Positions 1 to 8,681 of a DNA stretch of 32,907 bases are shown here, piece after piece. This stretch comes from Cyanobium sp. CZS48M (GTDB taxonomy: Bacteria; Cyanobacteriota; Cyanobacteriia; PCC-6307; Cyanobiaceae). The stretch is from contig JAUCZK010000027.1 in assembly GCA_030373145.1 (NCBI GenBank), positions 1 to 32,907 on the forward strand, given 5' to 3'. A model generated the notes under the pieces. The model did not search any database and was not told the origin of the DNA. It saw only the letters and a program-made list of their open reading frames with translations. The translations under genes and the position numbers were made by a program. Positions within the stretch are counted from its first letter, which is position 1; the number at the start of each line of letters is the position of its first letter.

Positions 1-68
1 TTGAGCCAGTCATCGAGGACGTCGAACCATCCCCGTGCGGCAGGCGCGCGCCCTACAGCGATCGTCAT
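1..68 (-). CDS. psbD: Photosystem II D2 protein, N-terminal fragment (cut by window edge)
   Basis: Reading the minus strand from an ATG at 68 gives 22 complete codons beginning [20 protein letters not shown]. This matches the strongly conserved cyanobacterial PsbD N-terminus. D2 is a reaction-centre core subunit of photosystem II in the thylakoid membrane, paired with D1, and binds chlorophyll, pheophytin and the QA plastoquinone. Only the stromal N-terminus lies here; the membrane helices are beyond position 1. The gene is divergent from ycf4, so the roughly 190 bases between them must hold its promoter. The identification rests on a short but very characteristic peptide. Confidence 0.93.
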   Translation of the reverse strand, partial: MTIAVGRAPAARGWFDVLDDWL

Positions 69-258
69 GGGTAGAAACGGTGCGGAAATCCCGCTTGGCT
101 GTGGGATACCGGGCGATGGTAACAATGTTCCCGGGCAGCGCGAGTACCTCCGCAACGGGCTGACATCGCCTGTCTCGGCAGGGTTTCTAGGTATGTCTTC
201 CAACAGCCCTTGCCCGCCGCCGTCCAAGATGACGGTTCACCGCCTCCCCGCCGACCCC
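69..258. promoter_or_regulatory. Divergent intergenic region between psbD and ycf4
   Basis: This interval separates the psbD start (minus strand) from the ycf4 start (plus strand), so it should carry promoters for both. The ycf4 frame stays open upstream through it, but the encoded residues look unlike any Ycf4 N-terminus. I could not assign convincing -35/-10 pairs by eye. The regulatory role is inferred from gene layout only. Confidence 0.4.
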
Positions 259-816
259 ATGGCCAACGGCGCCTCCGCCAGTCGCCCTTCCCTGCTCGAG
301 CAGCCGGTGCAGGGCTCCCGCCGCCTTTCCAACTATCTGGTGGCCTCAGCGGTCACCGCCGGCGGGATCGGTTTCCTGCTCACCAGCCTCTCCAGCCGTC
401 TTGGCCGCGACCTGCTGCCCCTGGGCCACCCAGCTGAGCTGGAGTGGGTTCCCCAGGGATTGGTGATGGGCGCCTACGGCATCGCCGGCGTCTTGCTGGC
501 CACCTACCTCTGGTCGGTGATCACCCTTGATGTGGGCGCCGGCAGCAACCGTTTCGATCAGGACAGCAGCAAGGCCACCATCACCCGGCGGGGCTTCCGT
601 CAGAAGATCGAGCTGGACATTCCTCTGCGGGAGATCCTGGCCGTGAAGGTGGATGTGCGCGATGGCCTCAATCCCCGCCGCCGCCTGTCCCTGCGCCTGC
701 AGGGCCGCCGTGACCTGCCCCTGACCCGCGTCGGTGAACCGCTGCCCCTGGCCGAGCTTGAGCGCAGTGGCGCCGAACTGGCCCGTTTTCTCAAAGTTCC
801 CCTGGAAGGAGTCTGA
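259..816 (+). CDS. ycf4: Photosystem I assembly protein Ycf4
   Basis: The 185-aa product matches Ycf4, a thylakoid membrane factor that helps assemble the photosystem I complex. It has the family layout: a short N-terminus ending in [18 protein letters not shown], two membrane segments at about residues 24-45 and 64-86, then a soluble domain containing [10 protein letters not shown] and the ending [14 protein letters not shown]. The frame is open back to position 1, but I chose the ATG at 259 because it gives the usual family length of about 185 residues; ATGs at 193 and 229 are alternatives. A secreted cyclophilin follows four bases downstream, suggesting co-transcription. Confidence 0.95.
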   Translation: MANGASASRPSLLEQPVQGSRRLSNYLVASAVTAGGIGFLLTSLSSRLGRDLLPLGHPAELEWVPQGLVMGAYGIAGVLLATYLWSVITLDVGAGSNRFDQDSSKATITRRGFRQKIELDIPLREILAVKVDVRDGLNPRRRLSLRLQGRRDLPLTRVGEPLPLAELERSGAELARFLKVPLEGV

Positions 817-820
817 GCTG

Positions 821-1531
821 ATGACGATCCGCCTGAGCCGCCTGCTGCTGGTGGGCCTGCTCCTGCTCACTCCCCTGGGGCTGGCGGCCTGTGCCGCCGA
901 TGCCCCCAAAAGCCCCCTGGGCTGCTCGGCCTCCAGCACCCCCTGCCTGAATGGTCCGGCCCTGGTGTCGCTGAAGACCAGTCGCGGGGATGTGCAACTG
1001 GAGATCAGCGGCGATGCCGCACCGCTCACGGCCGGAAACTTCGTTGATCTGGTGCGCCGCGGCACCTACGACAACACGGTGTTCCATCGGGTGGTGAACG
1101 AGCCCACCCCATTTGTGGTGCAGGGGGGTGATCCCCAGAGCGCCGACCCGAAGGTGCCGGTCACCGCCTACGGCACCGGCAGCTTCGTGGATCCAGCCAC
1201 CGATCAGCCCCGGTTGATCCCCCTGGAGCTGGGCGTGAAAGGTGAAGCTGAGCCGCGCTACGGCGCCGAGTTGGTCAATCCGTCTGAGACCGCCAAGCTG
1301 GCTCTCAGGCACGACCGCGGAGCCCTGGCCATGGCCCGCTCGGCTGATCCCAATTCCGCCAGCGCGCAGTTCTACATCGCGCTCAAGCCCCTGCCCGAGC
1401 TCGATGGCCGCTACGCGGTCTTCGGCCGGGTTGTGAAGGGGATGGAGGTGGTCGACCAGATCAAGCAGGGCGACCGGCTGATCAAGGCCACCGTGCTTCA
1501 GGGCGAAGCCCAGGTGAAGGACAAGCCCTGA
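821..1531 (+). CDS. Cyclophilin-type peptidyl-prolyl isomerase, predicted lipoprotein
   Basis: This 236-aa protein has a hydrophobic N-terminal signal ending in a lipobox-like LGLAAC, with Cys24 the likely lipidation site. The mature protein would then be anchored in the periplasm or thylakoid lumen. The rest is a cyclophilin domain: TAGNFVDLVRRGTYDNTVFHRV, VQGGDPQ and the late segment NSASAQFYIAL. Cyclophilins catalyse cis-trans isomerisation of Xaa-Pro bonds during folding. The ATG at 821 was chosen because it starts the signal peptide and follows the ycf4 stop closely; the frame is open to 734. Target proteins are unknown. Confidence 0.9.
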   Translation: MTIRLSRLLLVGLLLLTPLGLAACAADAPKSPLGCSASSTPCLNGPALVSLKTSRGDVQLEISGDAAPLTAGNFVDLVRRGTYDNTVFHRVVNEPTPFVVQGGDPQSADPKVPVTAYGTGSFVDPATDQPRLIPLELGVKGEAEPRYGAELVNPSETAKLALRHDRGALAMARSADPNSASAQFYIALKPLPELDGRYAVFGRVVKGMEVVDQIKQGDRLIKATVLQGEAQVKDKP

Positions 1532-1541
1532 GCCTGGCTCA

Positions 1542-1564
1542 GCCCAGGCACCCTCAGCCTGGGC
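1542..1564. terminator. Hairpin between convergent genes, possible bidirectional terminator
   Basis: An 8-bp perfect inverted repeat (GCCCAGGC at 1542-1549 and GCCTGGGC at 1557-1564) encloses a 7-base loop. It lies exactly between the convergent ends of the cyclophilin gene and ilvN. There is no T tract on either side, so classic intrinsic termination is not certain. Confidence 0.45.
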
Positions 1565-1567
1565 GCC

Positions 1568-2098
1568 TCAGGCAGGGACGCGCTTATCGGAGGCGGTGAC
1601 CTTGAGGAAGGCAGTGTTGACGCCGGAGGCCCGCTCCAGGGCCACCTTGCCGGTGCGGGCGATCTCCAGGATTCCGTAGCTCTCGAGAATCTGCTCGAGG
1701 GCCACGAGTTTGCCCGGATCGCCCACCACCTCCAGGATCAGGGCGTTGTCGGCCACGTCCACCACCTTGGCGCGGAACACTTCCACCAGATCGAGGATCG
1801 CCGCTCGCTTCTCCGGCGGTGCCGCCACCTTGAGCAGCATCAGCTCCCGCTCCACCGCGGGGATGCAGGTGAGATCGATCACGTTGAGCACGTTGATCAG
1901 CTTGTTGAGCTGCTTGGTCATCTGCTCGAGGGTGTGATCGTCACCCTCCACCACCATCGTCAGCCTGGAATGGCCGCGCTGCTCGGCGGGTCCCACCGCC
2001 AGGCTTTCGATGTTGAAGCCCCGGCGGGCGAACAGTCCGGAAATGCGGCTGAGGGCGCCGGATTCGTCCTGCACCAGCACCGAGAGGGTGTGTTTCAT
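1568..2098 (-). CDS. ilvN: Acetolactate synthase small (regulatory) subunit
   Basis: The 176-aa product matches the regulatory subunit of acetohydroxyacid synthase, which stimulates the catalytic subunit and mediates valine feedback inhibition in branched-chain amino acid synthesis. The N-terminal ACT domain is clear: residues 1-36 include [18 protein letters not shown] and [11 protein letters not shown] second ACT-like half follows with [10 protein letters not shown] and [17 protein letters not shown]. The frame runs open to 2230, but the ATG at 2098 matches the family start and length. It lies 38 bases downstream of an alpha/beta hydrolase gene on the same strand. The catalytic subunit gene is not in the window. 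Confidence 0.95.
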   Translation of the reverse strand: MKHTLSVLVQDESGALSRISGLFARRGFNIESLAVGPAEQRGHSRLTMVVEGDDHTLEQMTKQLNKLINVLNVIDLTCIPAVERELMLLKVAAPPEKRAAILDLVEVFRAKVVDVADNALILEVVGDPGKLVALEQILESYGILEIARTGKVALERASGVNTAFLKVTASDKRVPA

Positions 2099-2136
2099 GG
2101 CCGGGGCGGCGCTCAACGGGGCATCAAGGCCCCAAA

Positions 2137-3096
2137 TTACGTGCCGGCCTTCTGCGGCTCCGTCTGCAGCCCCTCCAGCCAGCTGAGCAGCAGCGCCTCG
2201 AAGGCTTCGGGAGCCTCGTCGTGGGGGCAATGGCCCACCCCCTCGAGCCGGTCCAGGCGCAGATCCGGCCGGAGGCGCGCGATCAGCTCCCCCACCTCGA
2301 TCGGCACCAGCCGGTCGGCTTCGCCCCAGATCAGCAGCAGCGGTTGCACCAGGCGCGCCAGCAGCGCTTCGGCGGTGGCACCCCTGGGGCGCAGGGCCAT
2401 GCCGATGCTCATGCCCCTCAGGGACCAGGCGGCGGTGGCCCGGCGGGCCGGGCGGGCGAACAGCCGGCGCAGTTCCCCGTCGCCGATCACCGGTTGGTTG
2501 TAGGCCGACTGCAGGCCCAGATCCAGCAGGGGGGTGCGGGCGATCAGGGGCACCAGCAGCTCCAGGGGCAGCAGCCGGCAGAGCAGCTGCACCAGCAGCC
2601 GTTGCAGCCGTCGCCGCCAGGGGGGGCGCCTCCGCGGCACGGCCATCACCAGGCTGGGATCAGGCAGGGGCACTGCCGCCACAGCCCGCACCCACTGTGG
2701 GCTGAACACCGCCGTGGTCAGGGCCACCAGACCGCCGAGGGAGTGGCCCAGCAGCACGGCGGGCCGTTGCACCACCTGCTGCAGGAAGGCGGCGCTCTGA
2801 CGGGCCCAGAGCCGGTTGTCGAGGGGCAGAGCCGGCTGGTCGGAGGCGCCGAAACCGATCAGATCGAGGGCATAGACGCACCAGCCCGCCGCCACCAGTC
2901 CGGCCACGTTGTGGCGCCAGTGGCCACTGCTGGCGGCGAAGCCATGCAGCAGCAGCAGCGGCGGCTGGGCGGGGTCACCGAGCACGCGCCAGTGGCAGGC
3001 CAGGCCGCGCCAGTGCCAGGTGCCGTGAAGGCCCCAGTCGATGCCATCCCCTGCGACAGGCTGGGCTGGAGCAGTGATCACCGGAGCCGGAGCCAC
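2137..3096 (-). CDS. Alpha/beta hydrolase fold protein
   Basis: The 319-aa protein has the full alpha/beta hydrolase signature: an oxyanion-type [10 protein letters not shown] near residue 51, nucleophile elbow GHSLGG with Ser119, an acid Asp in [11 protein letters not shown], and a late His in GVGHCPHDE. Related cyanobacterial and plant proteins are often labelled pheophytinase-like or haloperoxidase-like, but the substrate cannot be told from sequence. The start is a GTG at 3096 and is uncertain; a GTG at 3081 is also in frame. With either start, the 5' end overlaps the divergent trm1 gene. It probably shares a transcript with ilvN. Confidence 0.85.
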   Translation of the reverse strand: MAPAPVITAPAQPVAGDGIDWGLHGTWHWRGLACHWRVLGDPAQPPLLLLHGFAASSGHWRHNVAGLVAAGWCVYALDLIGFGASDQPALPLDNRLWARQSAAFLQQVVQRPAVLLGHSLGGLVALTTAVFSPQWVRAVAAVPLPDPSLVMAVPRRRPPWRRRLQRLLVQLLCRLLPLELLVPLIARTPLLDLGLQSAYNQPVIGDGELRRLFARPARRATAAWSLRGMSIGMALRPRGATAEALLARLVQPLLLIWGEADRLVPIEVGELIARLRPDLRLDRLEGVGHCPHDEAPEAFEALLLSWLEGLQTEPQKAGT

Positions 3097-4264
3097 GCCG
3101 TACGACCCTCACTATTGCGAAGGCGCGGCCCAGCTGCGGCTGGGGCCGGGGTTTTTCCGCCCCGACTCGCGCCCGGCCAGAGATCTGGGGGTGCTGCTGG
3201 CCCAGCGGCTGGCGGCTCAGGGGCCCCTGCGGGTGCTGGATCTGATGGCGGGCTGTGGTGTGCGCTCCCTGCGCTACGGCCTTGAAGCCGGGGCGGCGGC
3301 GGTCTGGGCCAACGATGCCGATCCGGATCGGCTGCCGCTGCTGCGCCTCAATCTGGAGCCCCTGGCCGATCGCCTGGATCTGCGGCTGAGTGCCCTCACC
3401 GCCCAGAAGCTGCTGGCCGATTGCCTGCTGCGGGATCAGCGCTTCGAGCTGGTGGATCTCGACGCCTTCGGCTGCCCCACGGCGCTGCTGCCCCTGGCCC
3501 TGGAGGCCGTGCGCTTCGGCGGGGTGCTCTACCTGGCCAGCAGCGATGGCCGCTCCCCCACCGGCCACGACCGGGTGTCCGCCCTGCGCTCGCTCGGGGC
3601 AGCGGCCCGGGCCCATCCCGCCAGCTGGGAGCTGGCCCTGCGCCTCCAGCTCGGGGTGGTGGCCCGGGCCGCCTGGTGCCTGGGCCGAGGCCTTCGGCCC
3701 CTGCTCAACTTCAGCGATGGCCGCACCTTCCGCACGGCGGTGCAGGTGTCGCGCAGCCCCGCGGCCCTGGAGGAAGACCAGCTCGGTCTGCTGGCCCACT
3801 GCCACGGCTGCGGCGATCAGCAGGTGCAGAGCCTCAGGCGCCTGCGGGGCTGGCAGGCCTGCCGCTGCAGCGCCCCGCCGCCCCTGGCGGTGAGTGGTCC
3901 GCTCTGGATCGGCCCGCTCCAGGATCCCGACTGGCTGGGTGAACTCTCGGCCCTGGCCACCGCTGGGGCCACGGTTGGGGCCACCGCCGGCGCTGCTGAG
4001 GCCCCTGTGGCTGAGCAGAGCCGGCGGCTGCTGGCCCAACTGGTGGCCGACGACGGCGAGGGCGCCCGGGTCTGGCCGATGGCCCAGATCGCCCGCCAGT
4101 TGCCGGCCGGCACCCTGCGCCTGCGGCCGCTGCTGGAGCGCTTGCGCCGCGGGGGCTGGAGCGCGAGTGTCAGCGGTGTGATGCCCGGCCAGCTGCGCAC
4201 CACAGCGCCCTGGGCGGTGGTGCTGGAGCTGGCCGCCACGGGGGATGGGACGCTAGATAGGTAG
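3041..4264 (+). CDS. trm1: tRNA (guanine-N2)-dimethyltransferase, Trm1 family
   Basis: The 407-aa product matches Trm1, which uses S-adenosylmethionine to methylate N2 of guanine in tRNA. Visible motifs are the substrate-side segment [20 protein letters not shown] (27-46), the SAM-binding loop [14 protein letters not shown] (67-80) and the catalytic-type DLDAFGCPT (139-147). A zinc-knuckle-like cysteine set, C254/C257/C274/C276, precedes GPLWIGPL. Trm1 is best known from archaea and eukaryotes and occurs in few bacterial groups, including cyanobacteria. The ATG at 3041 is used; a GTG at 3074 would shorten the overlap with the divergent hydrolase. The last third is Ala/Arg-rich and GC-rich. 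Confidence 0.88.
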   Translation: MPSPATGWAGAVITGAGATPYDPHYCEGAAQLRLGPGFFRPDSRPARDLGVLLAQRLAAQGPLRVLDLMAGCGVRSLRYGLEAGAAAVWANDADPDRLPLLRLNLEPLADRLDLRLSALTAQKLLADCLLRDQRFELVDLDAFGCPTALLPLALEAVRFGGVLYLASSDGRSPTGHDRVSALRSLGAAARAHPASWELALRLQLGVVARAAWCLGRGLRPLLNFSDGRTFRTAVQVSRSPAALEEDQLGLLAHCHGCGDQQVQSLRRLRGWQACRCSAPPPLAVSGPLWIGPLQDPDWLGELSALATAGATVGATAGAAEAPVAEQSRRLLAQLVADDGEGARVWPMAQIARQLPAGTLRLRPLLERLRRGGWSASVSGVMPGQLRTTAPWAVVLELAATGDGTLDR

Positions 4265-4281
4265 TCGTTCTCGCCTGCCCC

Positions 4282-4380
4282 ATGGCCTCGGAAATCTTCT
4301 TCACCGCAGCGATCTTCTGGGTGCTGATCCCCGTCGGGCTGGTGGGCGGAGCCCTGCTGCTCAAACTGCAGAAAGACTGA
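4282..4380 (+). CDS. petM: Cytochrome b6f complex subunit PetM
   Basis: A 32-codon ORF starts with an ATG at 4282 and ends with TGA at 4378. Its product begins [19 protein letters not shown] and ends LLLKLQKD. This is the PetM pattern: one transmembrane helix of about 20 residues flanked by a short N-terminus and a basic tail. PetM is one of the four small hydrophobic subunits at the periphery of the cytochrome b6f complex in the thylakoid membrane. The gene lies just after trm1 and before ycf39. Confidence is high because almost every residue fits the family. Confidence 0.95.
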   Translation: MASEIFFTAAIFWVLIPVGLVGGALLLKLQKD

Positions 4381-4441
4381 GCCTCGGGCGCGCTGAAGTC
4401 GGGTGCACCTCTAGGCTCAGCCCCTCCTGTTCGGGCGCTTC

Positions 4442-5404
4442 ATGCAGGTTCTGGTCGTTGGCGGTACCGGCACCCTTGGTCGCCAGATTGCCCGCCGTGC
4501 CCTCGATCAGGGCCACCAGGTGCGTTGCATGGTGCGCTCCCCACGCAAGGCGGCCTTTCTGCAGGAGTGGGGCTGTGAGCTCACTCGCGGGGATCTGCTG
4601 GAGCCCGAGAGCCTGGCCTATGCCCTGGAAGGTCAGGACGCGGTGATCGATGCGGCCACGGCCCGCCCCACCGACAGCGCCGGCATCTACACGATCGACT
4701 GGGACGGCAAGCTCAACCTGCTGAGGGCCTGTGAGCAGGCCGATGTCAAGCGGTTCGTTTTTGTCTCGTTGCTGGGGGCGGAGCGCCACCGCAAGGTGCC
4801 GCTGATGGACATCAAGTACTGCACCGAGCAGCTGCTGATCAGCTCCGGGATGGATTACACGATCCTGCGCTGCGTGGCCTTCATGCAGGGGCTGATCGGC
4901 CAGTTCGCCATTCCGGTGCTGGAGAACCAGACCGTCTGGGTGAGCGGTACCCCCACACCGATCGCCTACATGAACACCCAGGACGTGGCCCGCTTTGCGG
5001 TGGCGGCCCTGGCCCAGCCCGCCACGGTGCGCGAGGTCTTCCCTGTGGTGGGCCCCAAGGCCTGGAACACCGGCGAGGTCACCCAGCTCTGTGAGCGCTA
5101 CAGCGGCAAGCCGGCCCGGGTGTTCCGGGTGAGGCCTGTGCTGATCCGCCTGATGCAGGGTCTGGCGTCGTTCTTCGAGCCGGGGGTGAATGTGGCGGAG
5201 AGGCTGGCCTTTGCCGAGGTCACCGGCGGCGGTCAACCCCTTGATGCCCCGATGGAGGCCAGCTACGAGGCCTTTGGCCTGGAGGCCGGGGAGACCACCC
5301 GCCTGGAGGATTACCTCAAGGAGTATTACGACACGATCCTGCGCCGATTGCGCGAACTGGATGCCGACCTCGACAAGGAGAGCAAGAAAAAGTTGCCGTT
5401 CTGA
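4442..5404 (+). CDS. ycf39: Ycf39-type NAD(P)-binding photosystem II assembly factor
   Basis: The 320-aa protein is an atypical short-chain dehydrogenase of the NmrA/Ycf39 group. It opens with the Rossmann motif VVGGTGTLGRQIARRAL (5-21) and includes FVSLLGAERH and the family block DIKYCTEQLLISSGMDYTIL. Ycf39 works with high-light-inducible proteins to deliver chlorophyll during early photosystem II assembly at the thylakoid membrane, and it lacks classic SDR catalysis. The C-terminus is charged, ending in KESKKKLPF. ATG 4442 is the first methionine and sits directly before the Rossmann strand. It lies next to petM, in keeping with a photosynthesis cluster. Confidence 0.92.
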   Translation: MQVLVVGGTGTLGRQIARRALDQGHQVRCMVRSPRKAAFLQEWGCELTRGDLLEPESLAYALEGQDAVIDAATARPTDSAGIYTIDWDGKLNLLRACEQADVKRFVFVSLLGAERHRKVPLMDIKYCTEQLLISSGMDYTILRCVAFMQGLIGQFAIPVLENQTVWVSGTPTPIAYMNTQDVARFAVAALAQPATVREVFPVVGPKAWNTGEVTQLCERYSGKPARVFRVRPVLIRLMQGLASFFEPGVNVAERLAFAEVTGGGQPLDAPMEASYEAFGLEAGETTRLEDYLKEYYDTILRRLRELDADLDKESKKKLPF

Positions 5405-5452
5405 TCGCTCAGCAGTTCTTTTGTACCATTCTCTGATTGTGCTGGTCCGTCC

Positions 5453-5668
5453 ATGTCCATTGCCCAGATCAAGAACCTGCAGCGCCGGCTCGCCAACCTC
5501 GAGCAGGAAGCCACCGCTGAGCTGAATCGGGCCTGCGGCCATGAGCTCTGGATGACCCTGGGATTTGATGCCCTCGACAGCCTCGAAGAGGCCGACCGGC
5601 GTGCCCGCGCGAACTACTACTACGGCCAGCTCCAGACTGTGCGCGAACTCCAGCAGGTCATTGGCTGA
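5453..5668 (+). CDS. Small conserved-looking protein of unknown function
   Basis: This 71-aa ORF encodes a soluble, probably helical protein. The N-terminal half is heptad-like (IAQIKNLQRRLANLEQEATAEL) and could form a short coiled coil. The C-terminal half carries RARANYYYGQLQTVRELQQ. There is no signal peptide or membrane segment. It starts at an ATG 48 bases after ycf39 and its end overlaps the convergent pseudouridine synthase gene by 11 bases. I do not recognise a named family; it has the look of a conserved picocyanobacterial small protein. Confidence 0.75.
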   Translation: MSIAQIKNLQRRLANLEQEATAELNRACGHELWMTLGFDALDSLEEADRRARANYYYGQLQTVRELQQVIG

Positions 5669-6332
5669 GGCGGCCGCCTCGTCTGAACCGGCCGCCTCGC
5701 CCGGAGAGGAGCCGACTCAGGCGTTCCTGCTCGGCAGCGGTCACCGGACGCCACTGGCCGGGTGCCAGCCCCTCAAAGCTGAGGGGCGGCCCGCCATCCA
5801 TCAGGTCGATCGCCACCCGCAGCAGCCGCAGGGTGGGCAGCCCCACGGCCGCGGTCATGCGCCGCACCTGGCGGTTGCGCCCCTCCCGCAGCCCCAGCTC
5901 CAGCCAGGCGGTGGGGATCGAGCGGCGCTGGCGGATCGGCGGCACTCGCTCGCCCAGGCCGAGATCCGCCAGGGTGCTGGCCTGGGCAGGCAGCGTGCGG
6001 CGGCCCTGCACCATCACCCCGTCGCGCAGCTGCTGCAGGGCCGCGTCGCTGGGGCTTCCCTCCACCTGTACCCAGTAGCGGCGCCAGTGGCCGAAGCGCG
6101 GATCGGTGAGCCGTTGCTGCAGCGCCCCATCGCTGGTGAGCAGAAGTAGACCCTCGCTGTCGGCATCGAGGCGGCCGGCGGCGTAGACGCCGGGTACGGG
6201 CACCAGGTGAGCCAGGGTCGACCAGGGGCTGAGCGGTTCGGGGCTGAACTGGCTCAGCACCCCGTAGGGCTTGTGCAGCAGCAGGGTGGTGGGGTGGCGG
6301 TCGCCCCCGGTGGCCGCCTCAGAAGCCGCCAT
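5658..6332 (-). CDS. RsuA/RluB/RluE-family pseudouridine synthase
   Basis: The 224-aa protein is an rRNA pseudouridine synthase, converting uridine to pseudouridine. The catalytic motif GRLDADSEGLLLLTSDG is present with the invariant Asp in RLD. HKPYGVLSQFSPE precedes it and REGRNRQVRRMTAAVGLPTLRLLRV follows, both typical of the RsuA family. There is no N-terminal S4 domain, which together with the length resembles RluE (23S rRNA) more than RsuA. The ATG at 6332 was chosen because the additional 12 upstream codons look non-homologous. A putative small membrane-protein ORF overlaps the start, suggesting coupling. Confidence 0.9.
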   Translation of the reverse strand: MAASEAATGGDRHPTTLLLHKPYGVLSQFSPEPLSPWSTLAHLVPVPGVYAAGRLDADSEGLLLLTSDGALQQRLTDPRFGHWRRYWVQVEGSPSDAALQQLRDGVMVQGRRTLPAQASTLADLGLGERVPPIRQRRSIPTAWLELGLREGRNRQVRRMTAAVGLPTLRLLRVAIDLMDGGPPLSFEGLAPGQWRPVTAAEQERLSRLLSGRGGRFRRGGRLSQ

Positions 6333-6417
6333 TGCTGCGGCGGGCTTTCCAGAGATTGACCACCCCAATGGAAATCAGCAACAGGCCCAGATCGAGGGTC
6401 AGGGGTGGAACGACCAA
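6319..6417 (-). CDS. Putative 32-aa single-helix membrane protein overlapping the pseudouridine synthase start
   Basis: The minus strand has an open frame ending in a TGA at 6321-6319, 14 bases inside the pseudouridine synthase gene. From a TTG at 6417 it would encode a 32-aa protein with a hydrophobic stretch (LTLDLGLLLISIGVVNLW) and a basic tail (KARRSNGGF). The layout resembles small thylakoid or cytoplasmic-membrane subunits. No clear ribosome binding site precedes the TTG, and the frame is open further upstream in a Pro/Ala-rich, unlikely-looking segment. I recognise no family. The overlapping stop/start arrangement is the main argument that it is real. Confidence 0.35.
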   Translation of the reverse strand: MVVPPLTLDLGLLLISIGVVNLWKARRSNGGF

Positions 6418-6538
6418 GGCGGAAGCCGGCAACGTCGTTGACCCTAGGGCTGCCGTCGGGGCCGGCGCCTGGCCCGGGGCTGGCCAGCAGGGTGCCAATT
6501 TAAGGTGGAGTCACCTTTGCATCGAGCCACGGCAGCGC

Positions 6539-6808
6539 ATGATCGAAACCTCGGGAGTGATCGAGAAGGAACAGGGGAACGGGTTCTACCTGGTCACCCT
6601 CGATCAGCCCTCCGGGCACCAGTGCCTCTGCCGTGCCGCCGGCAAGCTCACCAAGTTCCGCATCAAGCTGCTCGCCGGCGACAAGGTGCTTGTGGAGATC
6701 AGCCCCTACGACCTCACCCGCGGCCGGATCACCTATCGGGAACGCAACGCCGGAGCCACCGGCCCCAGGCCCGGAGGCAACCGTCCGGGCGGCCCGAGGC
6801 GGCGCTGA
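6539..6808 (+). CDS. infA: Translation initiation factor IF-1
   Basis: The 89-aa product matches IF-1, the OB-fold factor that binds the 30S A site during initiation together with IF-2 and IF-3. The core is essentially the cyanobacterial/chloroplast form: MIETSGVIEKEQGNGFYLVT, then FRIKLLAGDKVLVEISPYD and LTRGRITYRER. A basic Gly/Arg/Pro-rich tail of about 17 residues (ending RPGGPRRR) extends beyond the OB fold. The ATG at 6539 was chosen over upstream in-frame codons on family match. It is convergent with the NTRC gene, whose end lies 42 bases away. Confidence 0.95.
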   Translation: MIETSGVIEKEQGNGFYLVTLDQPSGHQCLCRAAGKLTKFRIKLLAGDKVLVEISPYDLTRGRITYRERNAGATGPRPGGNRPGGPRRR

Positions 6809-6850
6809 TCGCAGGCCGGTACAGGTTTTTGCTTCGGTTCTGGCTTCCGC

Positions 6851-8251
6851 TCAGGCCACCGGAACCGGCAGAAGCGCTTCGATCGCGGCCTTGAATTCGC
6901 TGCGCTGCTTCACCCCGCGCCACTGCTGAGCCAGCTGTTTGGCGTGGAAGAGCTGCACGGTGGGTGTGCCGTTGACACCGGCCTGGCTGGCGATCTCCTG
7001 CTCGGCCTCGATGTCGATCTCCACCCCCTGGGCGGCACCGCCGAGCTCCTGAAGCACCCGCTTGAGCTGGGGCTTGAGCACGTGGCAGGGGCCGCAGCTG
7101 GGGGAGGTGTACACCACCAGCAGGGGCTTGTCGCTGTCGTGATAGAGCTTGCGCAGGGCGAAGCCGCCCTTCTGCCAGAGGGCCGCGGGGTCGTAGTTGG
7201 TCTCGTCGCTCACGGCGGTGTGGGCGGGCTCACCACTGGGCTCCGGCTCCACGTTGGTGCGTTGCACCGTGGTGGCCAGGCCGTGGTGGGTGAGCCAGCG
7301 CTCGGCGGCCAGGGCGGCCTGGCAGCCGCTGCCGGCGGCCGTCACCCCCTGGCGCCACTGGGCGTCGGCCACATCACCGGCGGCGAAGACCCCTTCGAGG
7401 CTGGTGTCGGGCTGCCCGGGGTTGACCACGAGATAGCCCTTGTCATCGAGGGCCAGCTGATCACGCACCAGCCGGGTGTTGGGGGTGTGGCCGATGGCGT
7501 AGAACAGGCCCCGCACCGGCAGTTCTTCGCTGCTGCCGTCGTCGGGATTGCGCAGGGTGAGGGCCTCCAGCCAGCCGTTCCCCGACACATCGGCCACCTC
7601 CCGCTGCCAGTGCACGGTGATGGCGGGGTTGGCCAGCACCCGGTCGGCCATGGCACCGCTGGCCCGCAGGCTCTGGCGACGCACGATCAGATGCACGTGG
7701 CTGCCGTATTTGGTGAGATACACCGCCTCCTCGCAGGCGGAATCGCCGCCGCCGACCACCGCCAGCTGTTCATTGCGGAACTGGGGGGTGGCCCCATCGC
7801 AGATGGCGCAGGCGCTGATGCCCTGGCTCCAGAACTGATCCTCGTGGGGCAGGCCCAGTCGATTGGCGCTGGCGCCGGTGGCCAGGATCACCGATTGGGT
7901 GCGGATCGTCTGCCCCTCGGCCGTGATCCGGTAGGGGCGCTCGGAGAGATCGATCGCCTCTGCATCGGCCTCCAGCAGGCGGGTGCCCCAGCGCACGGCC
8001 TGGGCCTTCATGCGGTCCATCAGGTCGGGGCCGAGGATCCCATCGGGAAAACCGGGGAAGTTCTCCACGTGGGTGGTGGTCATCAGCTGGCCGCCGGGGA
8101 TGCCCCCGTCCTGGAAGCCGGTGATCAGCAGGGGATTGAGGTTGGCGCGGGCCGCATAGATGGCGGCGGTGTATCCGGCGGGGCCGGAGCCCACGATCAC
8201 CAGATTCTCCACCGCGCTGTCGTCGCCCCTGGGGCCTGAGGACACGCTCAT
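6851..8251 (-). CDS. NTRC: NADPH-thioredoxin reductase fused to thioredoxin
   Basis: The 466-aa protein joins a complete thioredoxin reductase to a C-terminal thioredoxin domain. In the reductase part, GSGPAG (21-26) binds FAD, CAIC (148-151) is the redox-active disulfide, GGGDSA (167-172) is the NADPH loop, and AAGDV near 290 closes the FAD site. A linker at about 325-355 leads to the thioredoxin domain with CGPC at 386-389. This is the NTRC architecture of plastids and many cyanobacteria. NTRC uses NADPH to reduce 2-Cys peroxiredoxins and regulatory disulfides, mainly in the dark or low light. The ATG at 8251 directly precedes the first Rossmann strand region. Confidence 0.95.
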   Translation of the reverse strand: MSVSSGPRGDDSAVENLVIVGSGPAGYTAAIYAARANLNPLLITGFQDGGIPGGQLMTTTHVENFPGFPDGILGPDLMDRMKAQAVRWGTRLLEADAEAIDLSERPYRITAEGQTIRTQSVILATGASANRLGLPHEDQFWSQGISACAICDGATPQFRNEQLAVVGGGDSACEEAVYLTKYGSHVHLIVRRQSLRASGAMADRVLANPAITVHWQREVADVSGNGWLEALTLRNPDDGSSEELPVRGLFYAIGHTPNTRLVRDQLALDDKGYLVVNPGQPDTSLEGVFAAGDVADAQWRQGVTAAGSGCQAALAAERWLTHHGLATTVQRTNVEPEPSGEPAHTAVSDETNYDPAALWQKGGFALRKLYHDSDKPLLVVYTSPSCGPCHVLKPQLKRVLQELGGAAQGVEIDIEAEQEIASQAGVNGTPTVQLFHAKQLAQQWRGVKQRSEFKAAIEALLPVPVA

Positions 8252-8330
8252 TCGGGTCTAATGCGGACTGGCTATGAGTTGAGCTTAGATCACCGGGCGC
8301 GGGTCCGTGGCTGCGCCCAGTCCGCTGCGC

Positions 8331-8549
8331 CTAGTCCGTTCGGTCGAGGGCGCCGAGCCCAAGCTTTTGCGGCGCCTGCAGGGTGTCGAGCCGCTCAGGC
8401 TGGTGGTCCAGGCCGAGGATCCAGTCTCGGAATTCCTCGGTGAGAGCAAAGCTGTCCTCGTAGCGCTCCAGGCGATCGAGTTCGGCGATGCGAGCCATGG
8501 CCCAGCTCACCAGAGCGGTGAGGCGGCGATGGGGAGAGGCCTTGGTCAT
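8331..8549 (-). CDS. Small acidic helical protein of unknown function
   Basis: This 72-aa ORF starts at an ATG at 8549 with a good ribosome binding site (GGAGAT about 4 bases upstream). An ATG seven codons earlier is less likely. The product is soluble and predicted mostly helical, with a charged central segment (ARIAELDRLERYEDSFALTE) followed by FRDWILGLDHQPERLDTL. No signal or membrane segment is present. It lies upstream of NTRC on the same strand, separated by 79 bases. I do not recognise the family; the codon use and RBS support a real gene. Confidence 0.65.
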   Translation of the reverse strand: MTKASPHRRLTALVSWAMARIAELDRLERYEDSFALTEEFRDWILGLDHQPERLDTLQAPQKLGLGALDRTD

Positions 8550-8681
8550 GATCCATCTCCAGGTGCGCACCAGGCTGGATGGCCCTTGGGCCCCATGTGG
8601 TGTTGATTTGCAGATGTTTGCACTGACATCGTTTTTGTGCTGTAGCCAGCGCCACTGGAGAGGGGGTTACGCCAGGGGCGT

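Noticed and set aside
2221-3285. Long plus-strand open frame opposite the alpha/beta hydrolase
   Set aside because: Gln/Gly/His-rich product with no family features; it is the antisense of a clear hydrolase gene and reflects high GC content.
6944-8239. 431-codon plus-strand open frame opposite NTRC
   Set aside because: Antisense shadow of an unmistakable NTRC gene; the product is Gly/His/Leu-rich without motifs.
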